From Lepidostoma basale (taxonomy: Eukaryota; Arthropoda; Insecta; Trichoptera; Lepidostomatidae): a stretch of 64,000 nt of DNA. The stretch's first letter is position 1, and every line of letters starts with the position of its first letter. Positions 42,441 through 54,600 of this stretch are shown piece by piece. The position numbers were made by a program, and so were the translations under genes. Location of the stretch: positions 462,501 to 526,500 of the forward strand of contig JAHDVF020000890.1 in the NCBI GenBank assembly GCA_022606425.2, read 5' to 3'. The notes below the pieces were generated by a model. The model was not told the DNA's origin. It saw only the letters and a program-made list of their open reading frames with translations, and did no database searches.

Positions 42441-43914
42441 GTGTTTATTGTGATAAATGTAACATGTTCTAATGAGACAAACCATTAAAAGTATTGTTTA
42501 ATTATTACGTCTTTTTTATTCGTTACTAATTTTAGAAATCACATTAAAAAGTAAAATTATCTATCATCAAAAAAATTAAATTAATTTAGAATGTCTGTAT
42601 TGATTTTCAAGCGTTTATTGTGCGATCACAATACATTATCAAATCAACCCGTATCGCCTATGAAATACATCAAATCATATTTAAATATTTACTGTGTCGT
42701 TAAGCCTTCATTGTCCTCTGTCGAACCATGTACTCCTTACATTGAATGTACGAGACATAATTCAATCCAATTTGTTCCAGTCCATCACGGTATTTTTGAG
42801 CTGTTTTTGAGCAGTGTCCATCAGTTATGTAAGCCTGTATAAACTTCCAGCCCCCTACAAAAGTAGAGCGATAAAAGCAATTAGTTTAAAAGCAGAAAAA
42901 AAACTCCGCCGATAAATTGAAAAGAACACCACCCCTCTGACACGAAAAAAGCAATAAATGGGCCTACCGTTCGCTAATTTATCCCTTATTATTGTACACA
43001 AGAATAACAAACATGGGCTCAGCTTGGATTAACTATTACACCCCGGCTTAAAATGTAAACCCACAAACCCAAAAACAGTAATAAAAATATATATATTTTA
43101 ATACAACTTGATTGCTTGTTGCAGTAAAAATTGTGAGCAAGAATTTTACTATTCAAATTACACATCTTACGTATAATTTTTGTTTGATTATTGTAAAAAC
43201 ATTTTCAAAAAATAAACATTTACAAACAAACAAACTGTCAAGCCGTTTTCCCGAAGATATTGCCTTTCAAAAAGCAAAAAAAAGTTACAATACATTAGTT
43301 AATATTTTTTGGAATTTTTCCACTAAATATGCATGAGCTTCCTCTTTTTATTTAATGTTTATTTTGTGAACTATTAACATAATAAAAATGTTAAAAAGTA
43401 ATGATAAAATTTTTGAATGATTACGTTTAAAACAAATATAGAATATGTGTACTTATAAATGAATTTCAAAATTATCATATAAAAACTTGTGTACAAACAT
43501 GGTTTAAAAAAACTGGTGAAAATAAAGTTGCCAAGTTTACAGCTTGAGCGTACAACTTAGAAACTGTGCGGGGATAACAATCGTATGAAAAGACTAGTAA
43601 GTTGGTCCGGATATCATTCCAAGAGCAACTGGGCCGAAGGGATGAAGAAAAAAAATAAGTGGATCAAATAAAGCCCTCATAAAAATGTTCAACTTTTGAT
43701 TTACCCCGCGAACGCGATACAACGGAGGGGTAAACATTCCCAGATAACAATAGCTACAAACACAGAAAAATTCATTTAATTGATGTTTAAATGTTGTTTG
43801 TCCAATTCATATAATGTGTTGTGTATCTTATAATAACAATGTTAAATATATATTTTTTATTATCTTGGCAACGATCAATTTTATTTTTTAATTTTAAAAA
43901 CATGTATTTTCACA
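42441..43914. other. unannotated AT-rich sequence
   Basis: No element recognised. Short frames (42591-42842, 43112-43336) have no known similarity. Confidence 0.4.
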
Positions 43915-44135
43915 TGACATGAAAGAAGACGCTTCTGGCGCGACCACGTAGAACGAATGAGCGACGATAGACTCCCCCAAGCAGCCGCAAACAACGTGCC
44001 AATGGGAACTCGCCAACCCGAAGGACCTGCGAAGAGATGGCGAGACAGTTGGAGTTCTGTATCCCAAGAGACCTCGACGCCATAAAAACAGATCCACAGA
44101 TCTATTAAAAGAGGAGGAAGAAGAAGAAGTATTTT
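43915..44135 (+). mobile_element. non-LTR retrotransposon C-terminal fragment (FWRDHVERMSDDRLPQAA)
   Basis: The plus frame reads RRRFWRDHVERMSDDRLPQA, then NNVPMGTRQPEGPAKRWRDS and WSSVSQETSTP before a stop, then GAGGAGGAAGAAGAAGAAG. Same family as 7505-7690 and 23590-23705. It lies inside family E sequence (TTTTCACA on both sides). Confidence 0.75.
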
Positions 44136-44470
44136 CACAATCACTTTTTTGCACTTTTCACAAACATGTTTTGGGCTAGATGCTCTTAACGACTTGTTAA
44201 CATTTTTATACTGTGGAATCAATCTTCTAAAAGGGCAACTGCGGCCCAACATTTTTTGTAAAACTTGAAAAAAGTGATAACAAATACAATGTTTGCAAAG
44301 TTATGGCGATAATAATAACTAACTTATTAAAATTTCTACACTGAGGAAGGGCATCTGCGGCTCAGAGCAAATTTGTGAAATGCGCTAAAATTTGTAAAAA
44401 TGTCATTTTTTTTAATCACAACACAAAGAAATAGCGAATATAGAATTTTATTTTATTATTTGACACAAGC
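44136..44470. mobile_element. family E palindromic element copy 5
   Basis: CACTTTTTTGCACTTTTCAC and ACATGTTTTGGGCTAGATGC on the left. Two plus-strand core remnants follow: AAAAGGGCAACTGCGGCCC (about 44218) and CTGAGGAAGGGCATCTGCGG (about 44342). The right end has ATCACAACACAAAGAAATAG. At 44342 the CTGAGGA core is intact and CTACA before it could pair with TGTG, but the GAAACATGT part is damaged. Confidence 0.6.
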
Positions 44471-44489
44471 ACCAGAAAATGTTCCTTGT

Positions 44490-44722
44490 CATACAAGTTA
44501 TTAATATGTATGAAAATCGATAGTTTTCAAGGAGTTTTATTATAATATTTATGTATGACATGTTTCGCCCTTCTAAGGCATTTTCAAAAATGCCTTAGAA
44601 GGGCGAAAGATGTCATACATATCTAAATATTATAATTGAACTGCTTGAAAACTATCGTTTTTTATACATATTGATAATTTAATATGGAGTTTTACATCAT
44701 TGTTTAAGAAACAATAATTGTG
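44490..44722. mobile_element. family A palindromic element with collapsed loop
   Basis: Long arms (AAAATCGATAGTTTTCAAGG and partner). The core halves meet as GGCATTTTCAAAAATGCC, so the loop is only a few bases. The right-end block TAATTTAATATGGAGTTTTA and TTGTTTAAGAAACAATAAT is present. Confidence 0.75.
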
Positions 44723-45385
44723 ACAAGTTTTTTGTTAATATTTAAGTGCAAACAATTTGTAAAATCAGACATCAAAGTTGGACTCTCATAATTTTGCATT
44801 CCAATTATATAACTCTATGAATACAATATTGATCAATAAAACTGGGTTCATTCAAAATCTGTATTCATTTCAATTAACTCAACCATCAAAGTTTTAATTT
44901 AATAACGTTGAGCGCATGCAAACTGCACTGAGTGTGAGTGTTTAGTATTATAGAATAATGCACTCAGTGTTGCACGCTAAAAACGTAAATAAAATTATCC
45001 GCAAGCCTAGGGTTCATTTACAAACTGGGAATTATGGTCTGATCCGATACACGGCTTTATTAAATAGTACAATCAAATAATTTGCTTTGGAATCCGATGT
45101 AAATGAAGCGAGAAATTGTAAACATTTGTTAATAATTAAATCAATTGGCAATGTACTTTAGATATTTAATTTAAGCACAAATGATTTAAATCAACGCTAT
45201 TATAATTTATTATGTTCAAGCGTCAATATTCCATAATTTTTTTAAGAAAAAAATAATGAGTGCTTTAAAATGATTGGAATGATATTTCAATTATAAATAT
45301 TATGCCTCACATGGCATGGAATTTTATGATATACGTAATATTTTCAACAAGTTCCATTACATTTCATACAAATAAATTATTTCCA
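44723..45385. other. unannotated AT-rich sequence
   Basis: Nothing recognised. Confidence 0.4.
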
Positions 45386-45500
45386 ACAACAACAACAAAC
45401 CATCACGCCGTTTCCCCGCAGGGGTAGGCAGAGAGAATGGACCGCCACAATACTCTATCCTGACACACCCTCTAGCTTCCTCTACATTCATACAACGTAT
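45386..45500 (-). mobile_element. RTE-1 3' fragment with an ACA-type tail
   Basis: CCATCACGCCGTTTCCCCGC, AGGGGTAGGCAGAGAGAATG and TTCCTCTACATTCATACAAC match the RTE-1 end. Its tail is (CAA)n rather than TAAC. The 3' hairpin CCCC-UGC-GGGG (45414-45424) is intact. Confidence 0.75.
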
Positions 45501-46489
45501 TTAATTTTATTTTTTAAAGAAGAAATAAATTTATAATTAATATATTAAATTGAAATCAATGTTGTAACATGTGGGGGAGCAATACCATTCGGGCTGGCTT
45601 TCAAAAAACCAAGATCCATGACATGGCATCTATAAAAATCTTCGAATTCAAGTGAAAAATAATTTTAAAAAATATTTAATCTGTAAATACTTACACGCAT
45701 TTGATATTTCAGATATTTATAAAGTACGTCCTTTTAAATACTGGTTTAAAGGTATTAATAAAAATGATTTTTAAAAGCGAAACTTGAAGCAAAATCTGGG
45801 ATTATGTGTGCCATGAAAGATACAAAATGCTGAAAACTAAATAGCTTAGTATCCAGGAAAGCACTTTATTTCGTAGGTATTTATTTTGCAGGAATTATTG
45901 AAACTTAAGCCCGGAATTCGGGTGAGAACTGTGTACACAAGTATTAAGCTCGGCGAATGGAACCCTTCGCATTAAAGGACTCATTATTTCTGCTTTTTCA
46001 CGTAACGATAATGCCCTCCAGTGCGCAGAGGTCCCTGAATCCGGCAAAGGTCAGAAGAAACAGAGCAGGGTGATTAGCTTTCACGGTCCGTCAGATTTTC
46101 AAACAAAAGTAAATGAATATCTGCGAAAACACTTTAGAACTCCAGATTACTCGATTATCGCAGCTTTCACTCATATATTTTTTTATATAATGTCATTCGG
46201 GAATATTGGAAAAAACTGTAAATTACAAATAGAAACTAAAATTTATGGAATAGCTCGGTTATGTTGGGTGTTGCGTTTTTGTTGTTGTTGTTGTTGGTGT
46301 TTTCAGTCAGACCCTTTGCGCCTTTCTGAGATGGTCTGTGCGGTGTGATATGTGCATCCCACGTAGATTAAGACAAACTTCGTGAACGTTTTTCTATGGA
46401 ATTTTACATCAATATCCAAACAATAAAATTAGTATTTTATGCTTCAAAAAAGTGTGTTAGAAGAAAAAAATATTATCTTACTTAGTTTC
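45501..46489. other. unannotated sequence
   Basis: No element recognised. A short TTG repeat lies at about 46275-46300, inside a 92-codon frame (46070-46348) that I do not trust. Confidence 0.4.
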
Positions 46490-46720
46490 TTAGACATTAG
46501 TAGTCCAGTGTTGGACACAGGCCTCTCTTCCCGACTTCCACAACTCTCTATCCCTCACTACTATGTGCCAATGACCTCTTTCCAGTCGTTTGATGTCATC
46601 AGACCATCATGGTTGTGGTCTGCCCGGATTTCTGTGGCCGGTTTTTTCCGTCGCCACTCCAGGGTGCGTCTGGTCCACCGATTATCCATTGTCCTCGCTA
46701 TTAGATGCGATTAAGTACCG
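46490..46720 (-). mobile_element. non-LTR retrotransposon C-terminal fragment, degraded (EACVQHW end)
   Basis: The minus frame reads DNRWTRRTLEWRRKKPATE then decays, and GAGGCCTGTGTCCAACACTG encodes the EA(Y)VQ(Q)W-type end. Same broad family as 7078-7410 and 22189-22610. Confidence 0.6.
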
Positions 46721-46769
46721 ATTAAACATATTTATCTTAATAATAAATAATAATTATAATAATATGCTA

Positions 46770-47145
46770 ACATTTAAAGCGCCGTTTTAGTGATGTAATC
46801 AAGGGCGCATTAAGACGTGTTTTAAATCTAAATGTGAACGCTGCATCTGATTAATATTCGCGATCGATTAGAAAGTATAATAGAACTAAATACGCAAGTG
46901 TTAATTTGGGTATGAAATATGAAGAAAAAAAATCGGATTTCAGCTTAGATCTGAAGTCTATCGGATCATTTATGCATCTGAGGTGTGAAAGAAGACTGTT
47001 CCAAGCTGATGGACCGGCTACCGCAAACGCTCGATCCCCGAAATTTGTACTAGGGCAACGCTTTGGCTCAACTAATCTTCCTAGCGAGCCTTCCTTCTTA
47101 GCGATTGATATGATTTCCATCATTTTCGTACTATATTTGGTCATT
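46770..47145 (-). mobile_element. CR1/L2-like non-LTR retrotransposon, ORF end and 3' region
   Basis: The minus frame (46851-47144) includes LVEPKRCPSTNFGDRAFAVA, GPSAWNSLLSHLRCINDPID and FRSKLKSDFF. The order YGDRAFxVAGPxxWNSLP ... F(K/R)xxLKxxLF is the typical C-terminus of CR1/L2/Rex1-type ORF2 proteins. The adjacent 3' region (46766-46870) is shared with 33176-33300. The rest of the element is missing. Confidence 0.75.
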
Positions 47146-47282
47146 GTGTACTGATAAAATCATTGACATCATCCATCCATACACCGAAGCCATAATTTTT
47201 TTGTTCACAAAGATCATAAATTCAAAACATTAAAAAAAATAGCTGTCACTTTACAAGCGTAGGATACACGATTTTTTTAAAT
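47146..47282. other. spacer
   Basis: Nothing recognised. Confidence 0.35.
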
Positions 47283-47425
47283 ATTTATTGTTGCTTGGAC
47301 AGTGATGTAAAACTCCATGTCAAATATTGAATACTGATTAAAAAAACTTCCGTTTTCTAGAAGTCTTGTTATATTTTATGGGAGTGACATGTTTCACCTC
47401 TCAATGTGATTATGATCAAATGTCA
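47283..47425 (+). mobile_element. family A element, left half
   Basis: Contains the full end block (TTTATTGTTGCTTGGACAGT, TAAAACTCCATGTCAAATAT), TTCCGTTTTCTAGAAGTC and GTGACATGTTTCACCTCTCA. The right arm is absent. Confidence 0.65.
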
Positions 47426-48194
47426 GAAATTTGTTTTTTAATTTTATTGAATACTTTATTCAGCGCTGATTCGAGTTGAACTATTCAAAAAGCTTCGCAT
47501 TAGTGACAAAAGATTTCGTACCACCACAGTCAAGAAAACTATTCTTCTGAATCTCGAAAAACAAGAATTTAAATTCAGAGACTATAAAACGATTCCTGAA
47601 AACCCTTTTAATTCGAAAGATAAGTCGAGAGTAATGCGCACGATTCGAAAAATAACTTAGACCTAGGATTAGAAGTGAAAATTTGAACGGAAAATTACTC
47701 AGAAACGGTAGTAATATATTCACTACATAATTATGAGAAGAGACGGAATGTTATTAAGGAATATCATTTGCATGGCGCTCTCATAATGAAGAATATAAAT
47801 ACCGCGAACATATTCATACAAAAAAATACGCTACATACGTGATGCTTATTATTGTAGACGCACTATTGTAATTGTAGGGGAACAAAAGTAATGGCTTTTA
47901 AATTACCTATTTCGGTTTGAAAATCGCTTTTAACTCGTTTGTTAAAAAAAAATTAATGACCTTTGTGTCACGATGCGTTTATTGTGTAAGTGCCTGGTGA
48001 ATTGCTAATGATATGTCATTACGAATTATTTTAAAAATTGATTAAAAGCTCTCACAATATTTTACATAATAAAATATTTGAATAAACACTATTTGAAATT
48101 ACTATATTTTTAATATTTATTGTTGTTCATTTTATAAAACATTTTAACAACAATTTTAAGAATATAATATTACTTGCATCGTCCTGGCGTCCCT
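47426..48194. other. unannotated sequence
   Basis: Nothing recognised. Confidence 0.4.
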
Positions 48195-48345
48195 GTTGCG
48201 AATGAAAGTGTTATGAACAAAATAATGAAAGTGTCGTTAAGATGGTTTTGACACATATAAAGCATGAGTGAAGACAGAATGGTGTAGAAGGTATATGTAA
48301 ACGACGTGAACGGAGCTAGAAATAGAGGAAGACGAGGAGTTTTGC
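48195..48345 (+). mobile_element. RTE-1 internal fragment
   Basis: GCGAATGAAAGTGTTATGAA, CAAAATAATGAAAGTG, GGTATATGTAAACGACGTGA and GGAGCTAGAAATAGAGGAAG encode the NESVMNKIMK ... NRGR part of RTE-1. It is truncated on both sides. Confidence 0.7.
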
Positions 48346-49424
48346 CCGGCTGGCCGAGCATTTTCCGAAATGATAGTCAATGTAGGGAGAGAAAATAAAA
48401 TTAATAAGTCAATGGCAAGTTCTGGTAAAGAGCTATTAACATCAAAAAAATATGTAATTATTTACTTTATATATTCTAAACAATGGGGATTACTTTCTTA
48501 ATAGAAATAACTTAATGAACCAAACAATACATATAGTTAAGAAATAACTACCTTTTAAGTATCTTCGTAACACAGAGATTACGAGCGAATATTCTATCAA
48601 GAGAAGAGCTTTAAACCACCATTCAAAAATTCTACACTCTGGATTTTCGAACCGCTTTTCCGAGTCAATCTATTCGTGATCATTGTATAAATCCGAGATT
48701 CCCGCGCAGTTTTCGCTAGCAGAAATACTGAAATAGGGGTCCGTACCGAATCCCAGAGTGGCGATTGTTTTCGCAAAATCCTACGGGGCTGCTCCGAGAT
48801 CGTGCCCAACAGCGAGAGTATTGGCTTTGTAGAACTTGTAAATACTTTAAGCCAACTTTCCCATTCATCCAGCGGTCGATCGTGCACACGTGGATGTCGG
48901 GTCCTATTTAACAGTGGTCGCCATAAAGTTTAAGTGTTCACTAATAGAAAGAATATTGTGATTACAGATAATATCGAAACATTCATTTACACTAGATTTT
49001 ATGACGTTGGTTGTACATATATGTTTACTGAAGTCCGCCATTTTGTGAGTGTATAAAATACAAGATATATAGAGCCACAAACGTATGTTGTTGGCGGTGG
49101 TGCAAATGCGAACTTAACGCCCAACGTCATTGTGACAGATTTGAGTTTTTGTTTGTTTCTGTATTAATTTGAGACAAACAATACCCGAAGTCATAAAAAT
49201 CAGTATACGAGAGACTATTCTCAAAGTTAAAGCCTTTTTGTGAAGTAGAACAGAGAATAATTGCGCCATTAATTCCATTCGAAAAAGTCGTCGCGCATGT
49301 TGGTAAAATGACAGATAAGAAATGTTGTTATAAATAGATAAAATAACCGATTTATGATTAGTGTAATAATAAAAAACATATATGTATTGTTGCATATTTT
49401 GTATTGATTTTATGTGTATTTTAA
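48346..49424. other. unannotated sequence
   Basis: Includes a GC-richer block 48600-48900. Around 49060-49120, AGATATATAGAGCC and GGCGGTGGTGC weakly mirror 49920-49965 in inverted orientation; they could be ends of an old DNA element enclosing the next feature. Confidence 0.35.
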
Positions 49425-49735
49425 CGTTCGATCCAGAGAATTGTTACCGAGGAAAATGCAGCCGCGAGTACTTCAACAAAAATTAGCACACCTGTAAAGA
49501 AGAGGAAAATACAAAACAATAATATAATAAACGAGATGTTTGGCTAGATGAAGACGAGGAATTTATTTTTTCAATTGATAGTGACACCGAATCAACAAAT
49601 TCTTCCGATAAGGAATGTGATGATTCTAATGATGAAATCGGAGTTCATTTGATGGATCACACTTATTCAAAATTATGTTTTCAGTTATTTAATTGTTTTT
49701 ACGTGTTTTGTATAAAATTTTATTCAAAATATTAA
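49425..49735 (+). pseudogene. unrecognised acidic protein fragment, frameshifted
   Basis: The first frame (49425-49547) reads RSIQRIVTEENAAASTSTKI then STPVKKRKIQNNN, with a nuclear-localisation-like KKRK. The second (49532-49735) reads RDVWLDEDEEFIFSIDSDTE, STNSSDKECDDSNDEIGVHL and ends at a stop. Together they look like one low-complexity acidic, Ser-rich tail broken by a frameshift near 49535. Such tails occur in pogo/Tigger- or piggyBac-type transposases and in many nuclear proteins; composition alone cannot decide. I do not recognise the gene. Confidence 0.35.
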
Positions 49736-50977
49736 TTGAAATATTCAAGTGTTGTTGATTGTATATTTTGACTGCCACTATGAAAATGTTTGGTTAAAAT
49801 AATTGTAAATTTAAATAAATTATAACATAAATCGTTTTGTGCCGTTTTTTCTTATCTCAATAAAAATATTCCTTGTAACCATTCTGAATTACCTTAAATG
49901 CATTATGGCACCCTCGTTTTGGTGCCACCATACGCTTGTCCATCTATTCACTATATATCTAATAAATATGAAGGCCGATAAACTAACTTATCTTTAACAA
50001 TCTTGCAAAAGATATTTCGAAACTTGAATGATTAGTTTGTCTTGTGGTGGGTGACCGTAAACTCGTGTCAAAAGAACATGCATTTTAGATATTTCAAAAA
50101 ATTAAAAATTGTGAGTTTTGTGTTATACTCAACGTGACTCTTTTGTATGTAATATGTAAAATGTACACGCTAAATGAAAACGAATACACTCATCATAATT
50201 TACATACGAATAGTATCACTCATACTGATACAAATACAAAGTCATCTAAAATTGAATGCACAGCGATCACAAATACAAATAGTAGTGTGTCTCGCGATTT
50301 ATACGTAAAACGCGTATTTCCCACGTACACCGATCCAACGGCTAAGTTATACGTAACGCAGTCGATACGTGAACCCGAATACAGTACCCACACGTGAAAC
50401 GGTCACATCGATAGATATTTATTATACGACGGCGGCGATAAATATTAATTCATTGTCCGAGTCTCAAGGCCACTTTTAACGACTGTCACAGCCGAATTGG
50501 TGAAATGTAGACAACGTAAATCGGAAAAAAAGCGCTTCGGTGAATTCACGGGCCGGTAAGTGTAAAACAATGTTAGCCCAATCGATGTAACGGCCAAGTT
50601 TTGTGATATAGGCAGTAAATTACTGCCACTGCTTTAACAATGTTGACAGCACCGGTATGAGAAATTATTTGGTACAAATACACTATTTGTACTGCGAACA
50701 AAAGTGAAATAAAAAATTTTGTTATTCAAAAAATATGGTAGTTCGAAATGGAACACTATTCAAATGCAACGTTGATATAAATTTGAAAATGCAATACTTG
50801 TATCCTAGATCTTGGCTTTTCGGTAGTACCAACCCGGAAGCTATTATTCTTACATATTTTACATATTTTTTTGTTGGATGTTATGATTGGATATTGGTGA
50901 GAGGAGAGATAGTTAGAGATGTAGTTGGTTAAGAACAACACGTTGACCTGACTACCCGGGAAAGAAGAAGATTGGAG
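49736..50977. other. unannotated sequence
   Basis: GCACCCTCGTTTTGGTGC at about 49908 forms a small hairpin. An 87-codon frame (50134-50397) has no known domain. AATAAA signals near 49817 and 49859 follow the acidic fragment. Confidence 0.35.
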
Positions 50978-51075
50978 TAGTAACTAACCATCACGCCAAT
51001 GCTCTGAAGAGGTCATTGATGAGATGGACCGCCATACTGTTAATCGCGATATACCTCTCAAGCTTCCTCTATACA
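50978..51075 (-). mobile_element. RTE-1 3' fragment
   Basis: TAACTAACCATCACGCCAAT, GAAGAGGTC, GATGGACCGCCATACTGTTA and CAAGCTTCCTCTATACACAC are a decayed reverse copy of the RTE-1 end. Confidence 0.6.
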
Positions 51076-51974
51076 CACATGCGCATCACATCAGCAAAGT
51101 TGAAAATCCATTTATATGTTTTTTTACCCAAATAAAAGTTTATTTTTTTTATAATTCCTCAATGTCCTCAAGGTTATCCCATCACAAAAATGGCGCTTTA
51201 AAATTTCTTATATTATTATATTTCTCTAAATCTATATAAATAAAAGCGAAAGTGTGTTATTGTGTGCTTAGTTATCTCTGTAAAAACCTATCAGAACGGG
51301 AAGAAATCTTCAATATTTATTGATTGTACTCCAGCGGTTGTTCCTGTAATACTTCTATTACGAATCGAGCACTAATTAACTTTAAAATTAATACATTGAT
51401 TCATAAGTTTCGTAGGACAGGTGAATAAAGAACTTAATGATTGGAAGTCCCAAATTTAGAGTCTATATTTCCCAGTCTATTATAAACCTTACTTTATACT
51501 CAAATGTAGTAGTTTATATGTTTGCATATCATTATAAAGTCAAGTTTATATGGCATATAATAAAACACGAATTATAAATATGAACAAGAATTAACGTATG
51601 ATAAACTTGAACGAAGCAGTGTTCTCGCTTTAGGAAATACACTCTCTCAAACGAGATCTTTCATTAGAGTTCTTATTCTCCAATTAACCTAGTGCATTTA
51701 TCACGAGAGAACCATTCAAAGCAGATGGCTTGAACTGACTGCTTTAAAGTTCCTAATGTCATTAATGCAATTCTCCTCTTGTTAACTCAATGGAGAGGAA
51801 TCCCGGCTCACTGCATTCCTACAATTAATGTGGCTCTGATTGGGTTTTACAAATTTATGACGTTTTATTATGTTTAAAAAAGTATTCACTTTAAACTGAA
51901 AAGCACCCAAATTTAAAATAAAATTCGACTATCAAAAAAATTTCTAAATTCATAACTATAAAATGGTACAAGTA
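51076..51974. other. unannotated AT-rich sequence
   Basis: Nothing recognised. Confidence 0.4.
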
Positions 51975-52235
51975 AAAATGATGGAAATTCAGTTTTTTAG
52001 AAGTTTATTTATATTTTATGGAAGTGAAATGTTTCGCCTTGCTATGGTATTATAAAATGGACATTAAATAGTGTACTTGTTTTATTACATGCTTAATAAT
52101 ATGCCATATAAAACAAGTGACTCGCAAAAAATTAAATGAAACTTTTTAAAAATCCAACGTTTTCATCAATATTACATTTAAATATTATACAAAATGGTGT
52201 ATGCTCGTTCAAGAAACAATATGCATAAAATTGAT
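51975..52235. mobile_element. family A element, degraded
   Basis: TTTTTTAGAAGTTTATTTAT, GTGAAATGTTTCGCCTTGCT, an unrelated loop, and a decayed right arm ending GTTCAAGAAACAATATGC. Confidence 0.55.
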
Positions 52236-53084
52236 GATTAAAGTCAAGAGAAATAAATATACGCTATTTAGTTTTATTTTAATATAATAAAAAACCGCTA
52301 CTTGTCAAAAGTTTTTTTGAATGAGATTTGAATCTTCAATCAATCTGTAGCATCAATAAATTTTAAATAATAATAACGAAACTGAATACATGTATTAATT
52401 TTTTTTAATTCCCAAGCGCGACGTTTAGTCACAAAAACGTGCTAAAAGTTTAATTATAACTTCGATTTTAAATAAACTTGATGATTGTATTGCATTCATA
52501 CCCGCGATCATTAGTATCGTTCTTCGAGAACGCCCGGTACTAGCACTAATACTCTGTTATTACTATTCGGAAAACAGTATGCAGGGTCTAAAGGAGGCGC
52601 TGTTTGCTTTGAAACGCCTCTACCCCCACCGCCTCGGTGTTTAAAGAAGCATAAATATTTTACTTCACCCTCGCAAATGCCGCGTTTACGTTGTGGTTAA
52701 TTTTCCAATCTCAAAAAATAAATAGCTATCATGGTTATGTACGCTGAATAAATTATTTTTGTCTCATTTCGCTTCCATATATTATGTAGGCGTGCAAAGA
52801 TTACGGCGGTTTTCTTCCGCTTAGCTTACCTACCACGGCGGCCCGCCCTTGCCCGCGGAGGGAAAAACCTCACTGAGGCAAGACCAATTTCCCAAACCCT
52901 CGGTCGCTAATGAAATTTTCATAATTAAACTTAATCTTGGAAATTAAATCCTAGCCATAATACGAGCATATTCTTTATAACATGTGAATGTGTGCATAAC
53001 CCCGTCTCGAGAGCATCCTTTGTGCGGTGTACGTTTTCAAGAGGCGTACTTTAATTAACGTTTTCTTTCTTCCCACAAAATATA
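52236..53084. other. unannotated sequence with a GC-rich island (52480-53050)
   Basis: The island contains GGCGGCCCGCCCTTGCCCGC, far above local GC, and no repeat or frame. It could be conserved non-coding DNA. Confidence 0.4.
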
Positions 53085-53686
53085 TAGGGTCGAAGCACCA
53101 GTATTTGACCACCCCCCAGTAAATGACGGTTGGTTAATAAAACAAAATATAATAAGAATTGCTCTATGTGTCCAGTCAAAAAACTTTAATCCCAAGAAAC
53201 TATGACAAAAGAGGCAGGCAGAGACAACTGTTGGTAAGAAACAAAACTATCAGTTTTGAACTGTGCCTTGTCAAACGGTAAAAGTGCGTCTTCCCGTTGT
53301 TGTTCTGAGATTGTTAGTAGTTTTTTTTAGGAAAAGTCTGGTAAGTGTTTTTTTAATGTTATTTATTATGCAATTCTTTGAATATTTACATATTTTTACA
53401 TGTTAGGGTGTTTCATAATGTGACAATGTAACAAAATCTATGTATTGTATCAATATAACCTGAAGTGGTCAATTACTGGTGATTGTGCTATTTTTTTTTA
53501 AAGAAATATTAATTTTAATAGTAATACTCATATTTCAATAAAAAAAGTTAGAGAATTTAGAGAAGTCAATGTGTTTTTTATTGTTTTCTTTTATTTTGTA
53601 AACTGAAATAATGAAATTAATGCCTTTAATGTGGATTTCAGTACAAGCTGAACCTTAAACGGTCATTCATTGGTGCTTTGACCCTA
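53085..53686. mobile_element. non-autonomous DNA transposon with 26-bp terminal inverted repeats
   Basis: The left end 53085-53110 (starts TAGGGTCGAAGCACCA) and right end 53661-53686 (reverse complement starts TAGGGTCAAAGCACCA) agree at 21 of 26 positions and both end TGACC. Subterminal words AATGACGGTT and AACGGTCATT repeat the theme. 602 bp, no transposase. Flanks AATATA on both sides may be part of the target duplication. Confidence 0.65.
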
Positions 53687-54284
53687 CAATATAATGAAAA
53701 CGTTTAATTTTCCTATCAATTTCTACTCTTCCCTTGATACAGTAATTTTCCTCGAATATATGTATACAGAGCAGCTTAAGTAATTGATAATTACGCGGAG
53801 CATCTTACGTCTTATCGTCTATTCAAATTCATATATTTACCCAAAATACCCACACAAGAGCTTATAAACTTTGAACTTTGAACTCCTTTTATAATATGAA
53901 CTATTTTTGAGGGCCGCTTAAATCTTACGTACAAATATAATTGCTTTCTTGGTACTCACCACGTGGGCGTAGAAACCTTCTTACGTTATAAGTGAAATCT
54001 GAGTCATACCTGAAAAAAATAAAAAAAGTTTACATTAGACAACTGAAATGAGAAACTCATACACAAATCATACAAGACAATAAAATCTTAAGAATATATC
54101 TGATGATTATACCGTAAATTATATAAACTTAATTAAAAAAGCAATGATGAAAATTCCAATATACAAATAAATAGTACTTCATTTTGGTATATTTTGAGTA
54201 ATAGATATAAACTTATAAATTTCAATCAATAGAAATACTAATTCAGTCAAACTATGAAAATTTTATAAATAACCAAATTCCCCT
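53687..54284. other. unannotated AT-rich sequence
   Basis: Nothing recognised. Confidence 0.4.
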
Positions 54285-54600
54285 TACAACTCTTCGGGAA
54301 GACGGCGTGATGATTAAATAGTTTTGGTTGAATTTTATTTTGGTAATATTATTTAGTTCTCCCGATGATGCTTTAATAACTTTGAATCACGTATGAAAGA
54401 AAAATACATGTATCAATATAAATAATGTGCTTTAATTCATGTTAAATTTCATATTTCATATTAAATGTTCAAAAAACGTTAGTTTTCTAGTAGTTTTATA
54501 ATTTATTATAATACATTTGATAAAACCCGAGCAAGATGAAACTCTCATAAAATATAATAAAACCTCTAAAAAAAACATTATTTTCACCAATTTATAATAT
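54285..54600. mobile_element. adjacent scraps of RTE-1, family B and family A
   Basis: RTE-1 tail at 54285-54325 (CTCTTCGGGAAGACGGCGTG, ATGATTAAATAG); family B core at 54355-54400 (GTTCTCCCGATGATGC, then TTTGAATCACG); family A arms at 54460-54600 (AACGTTAGTTTTCTAGTAGT and AAAATATAATAAAACCTCTA). Confidence 0.5.

Noticed and set aside
46070..46348. 92-codon plus-strand frame with a Cys run
   Set aside because: The Cys run is translated from a TTG/TGT microsatellite; no gene evidence.
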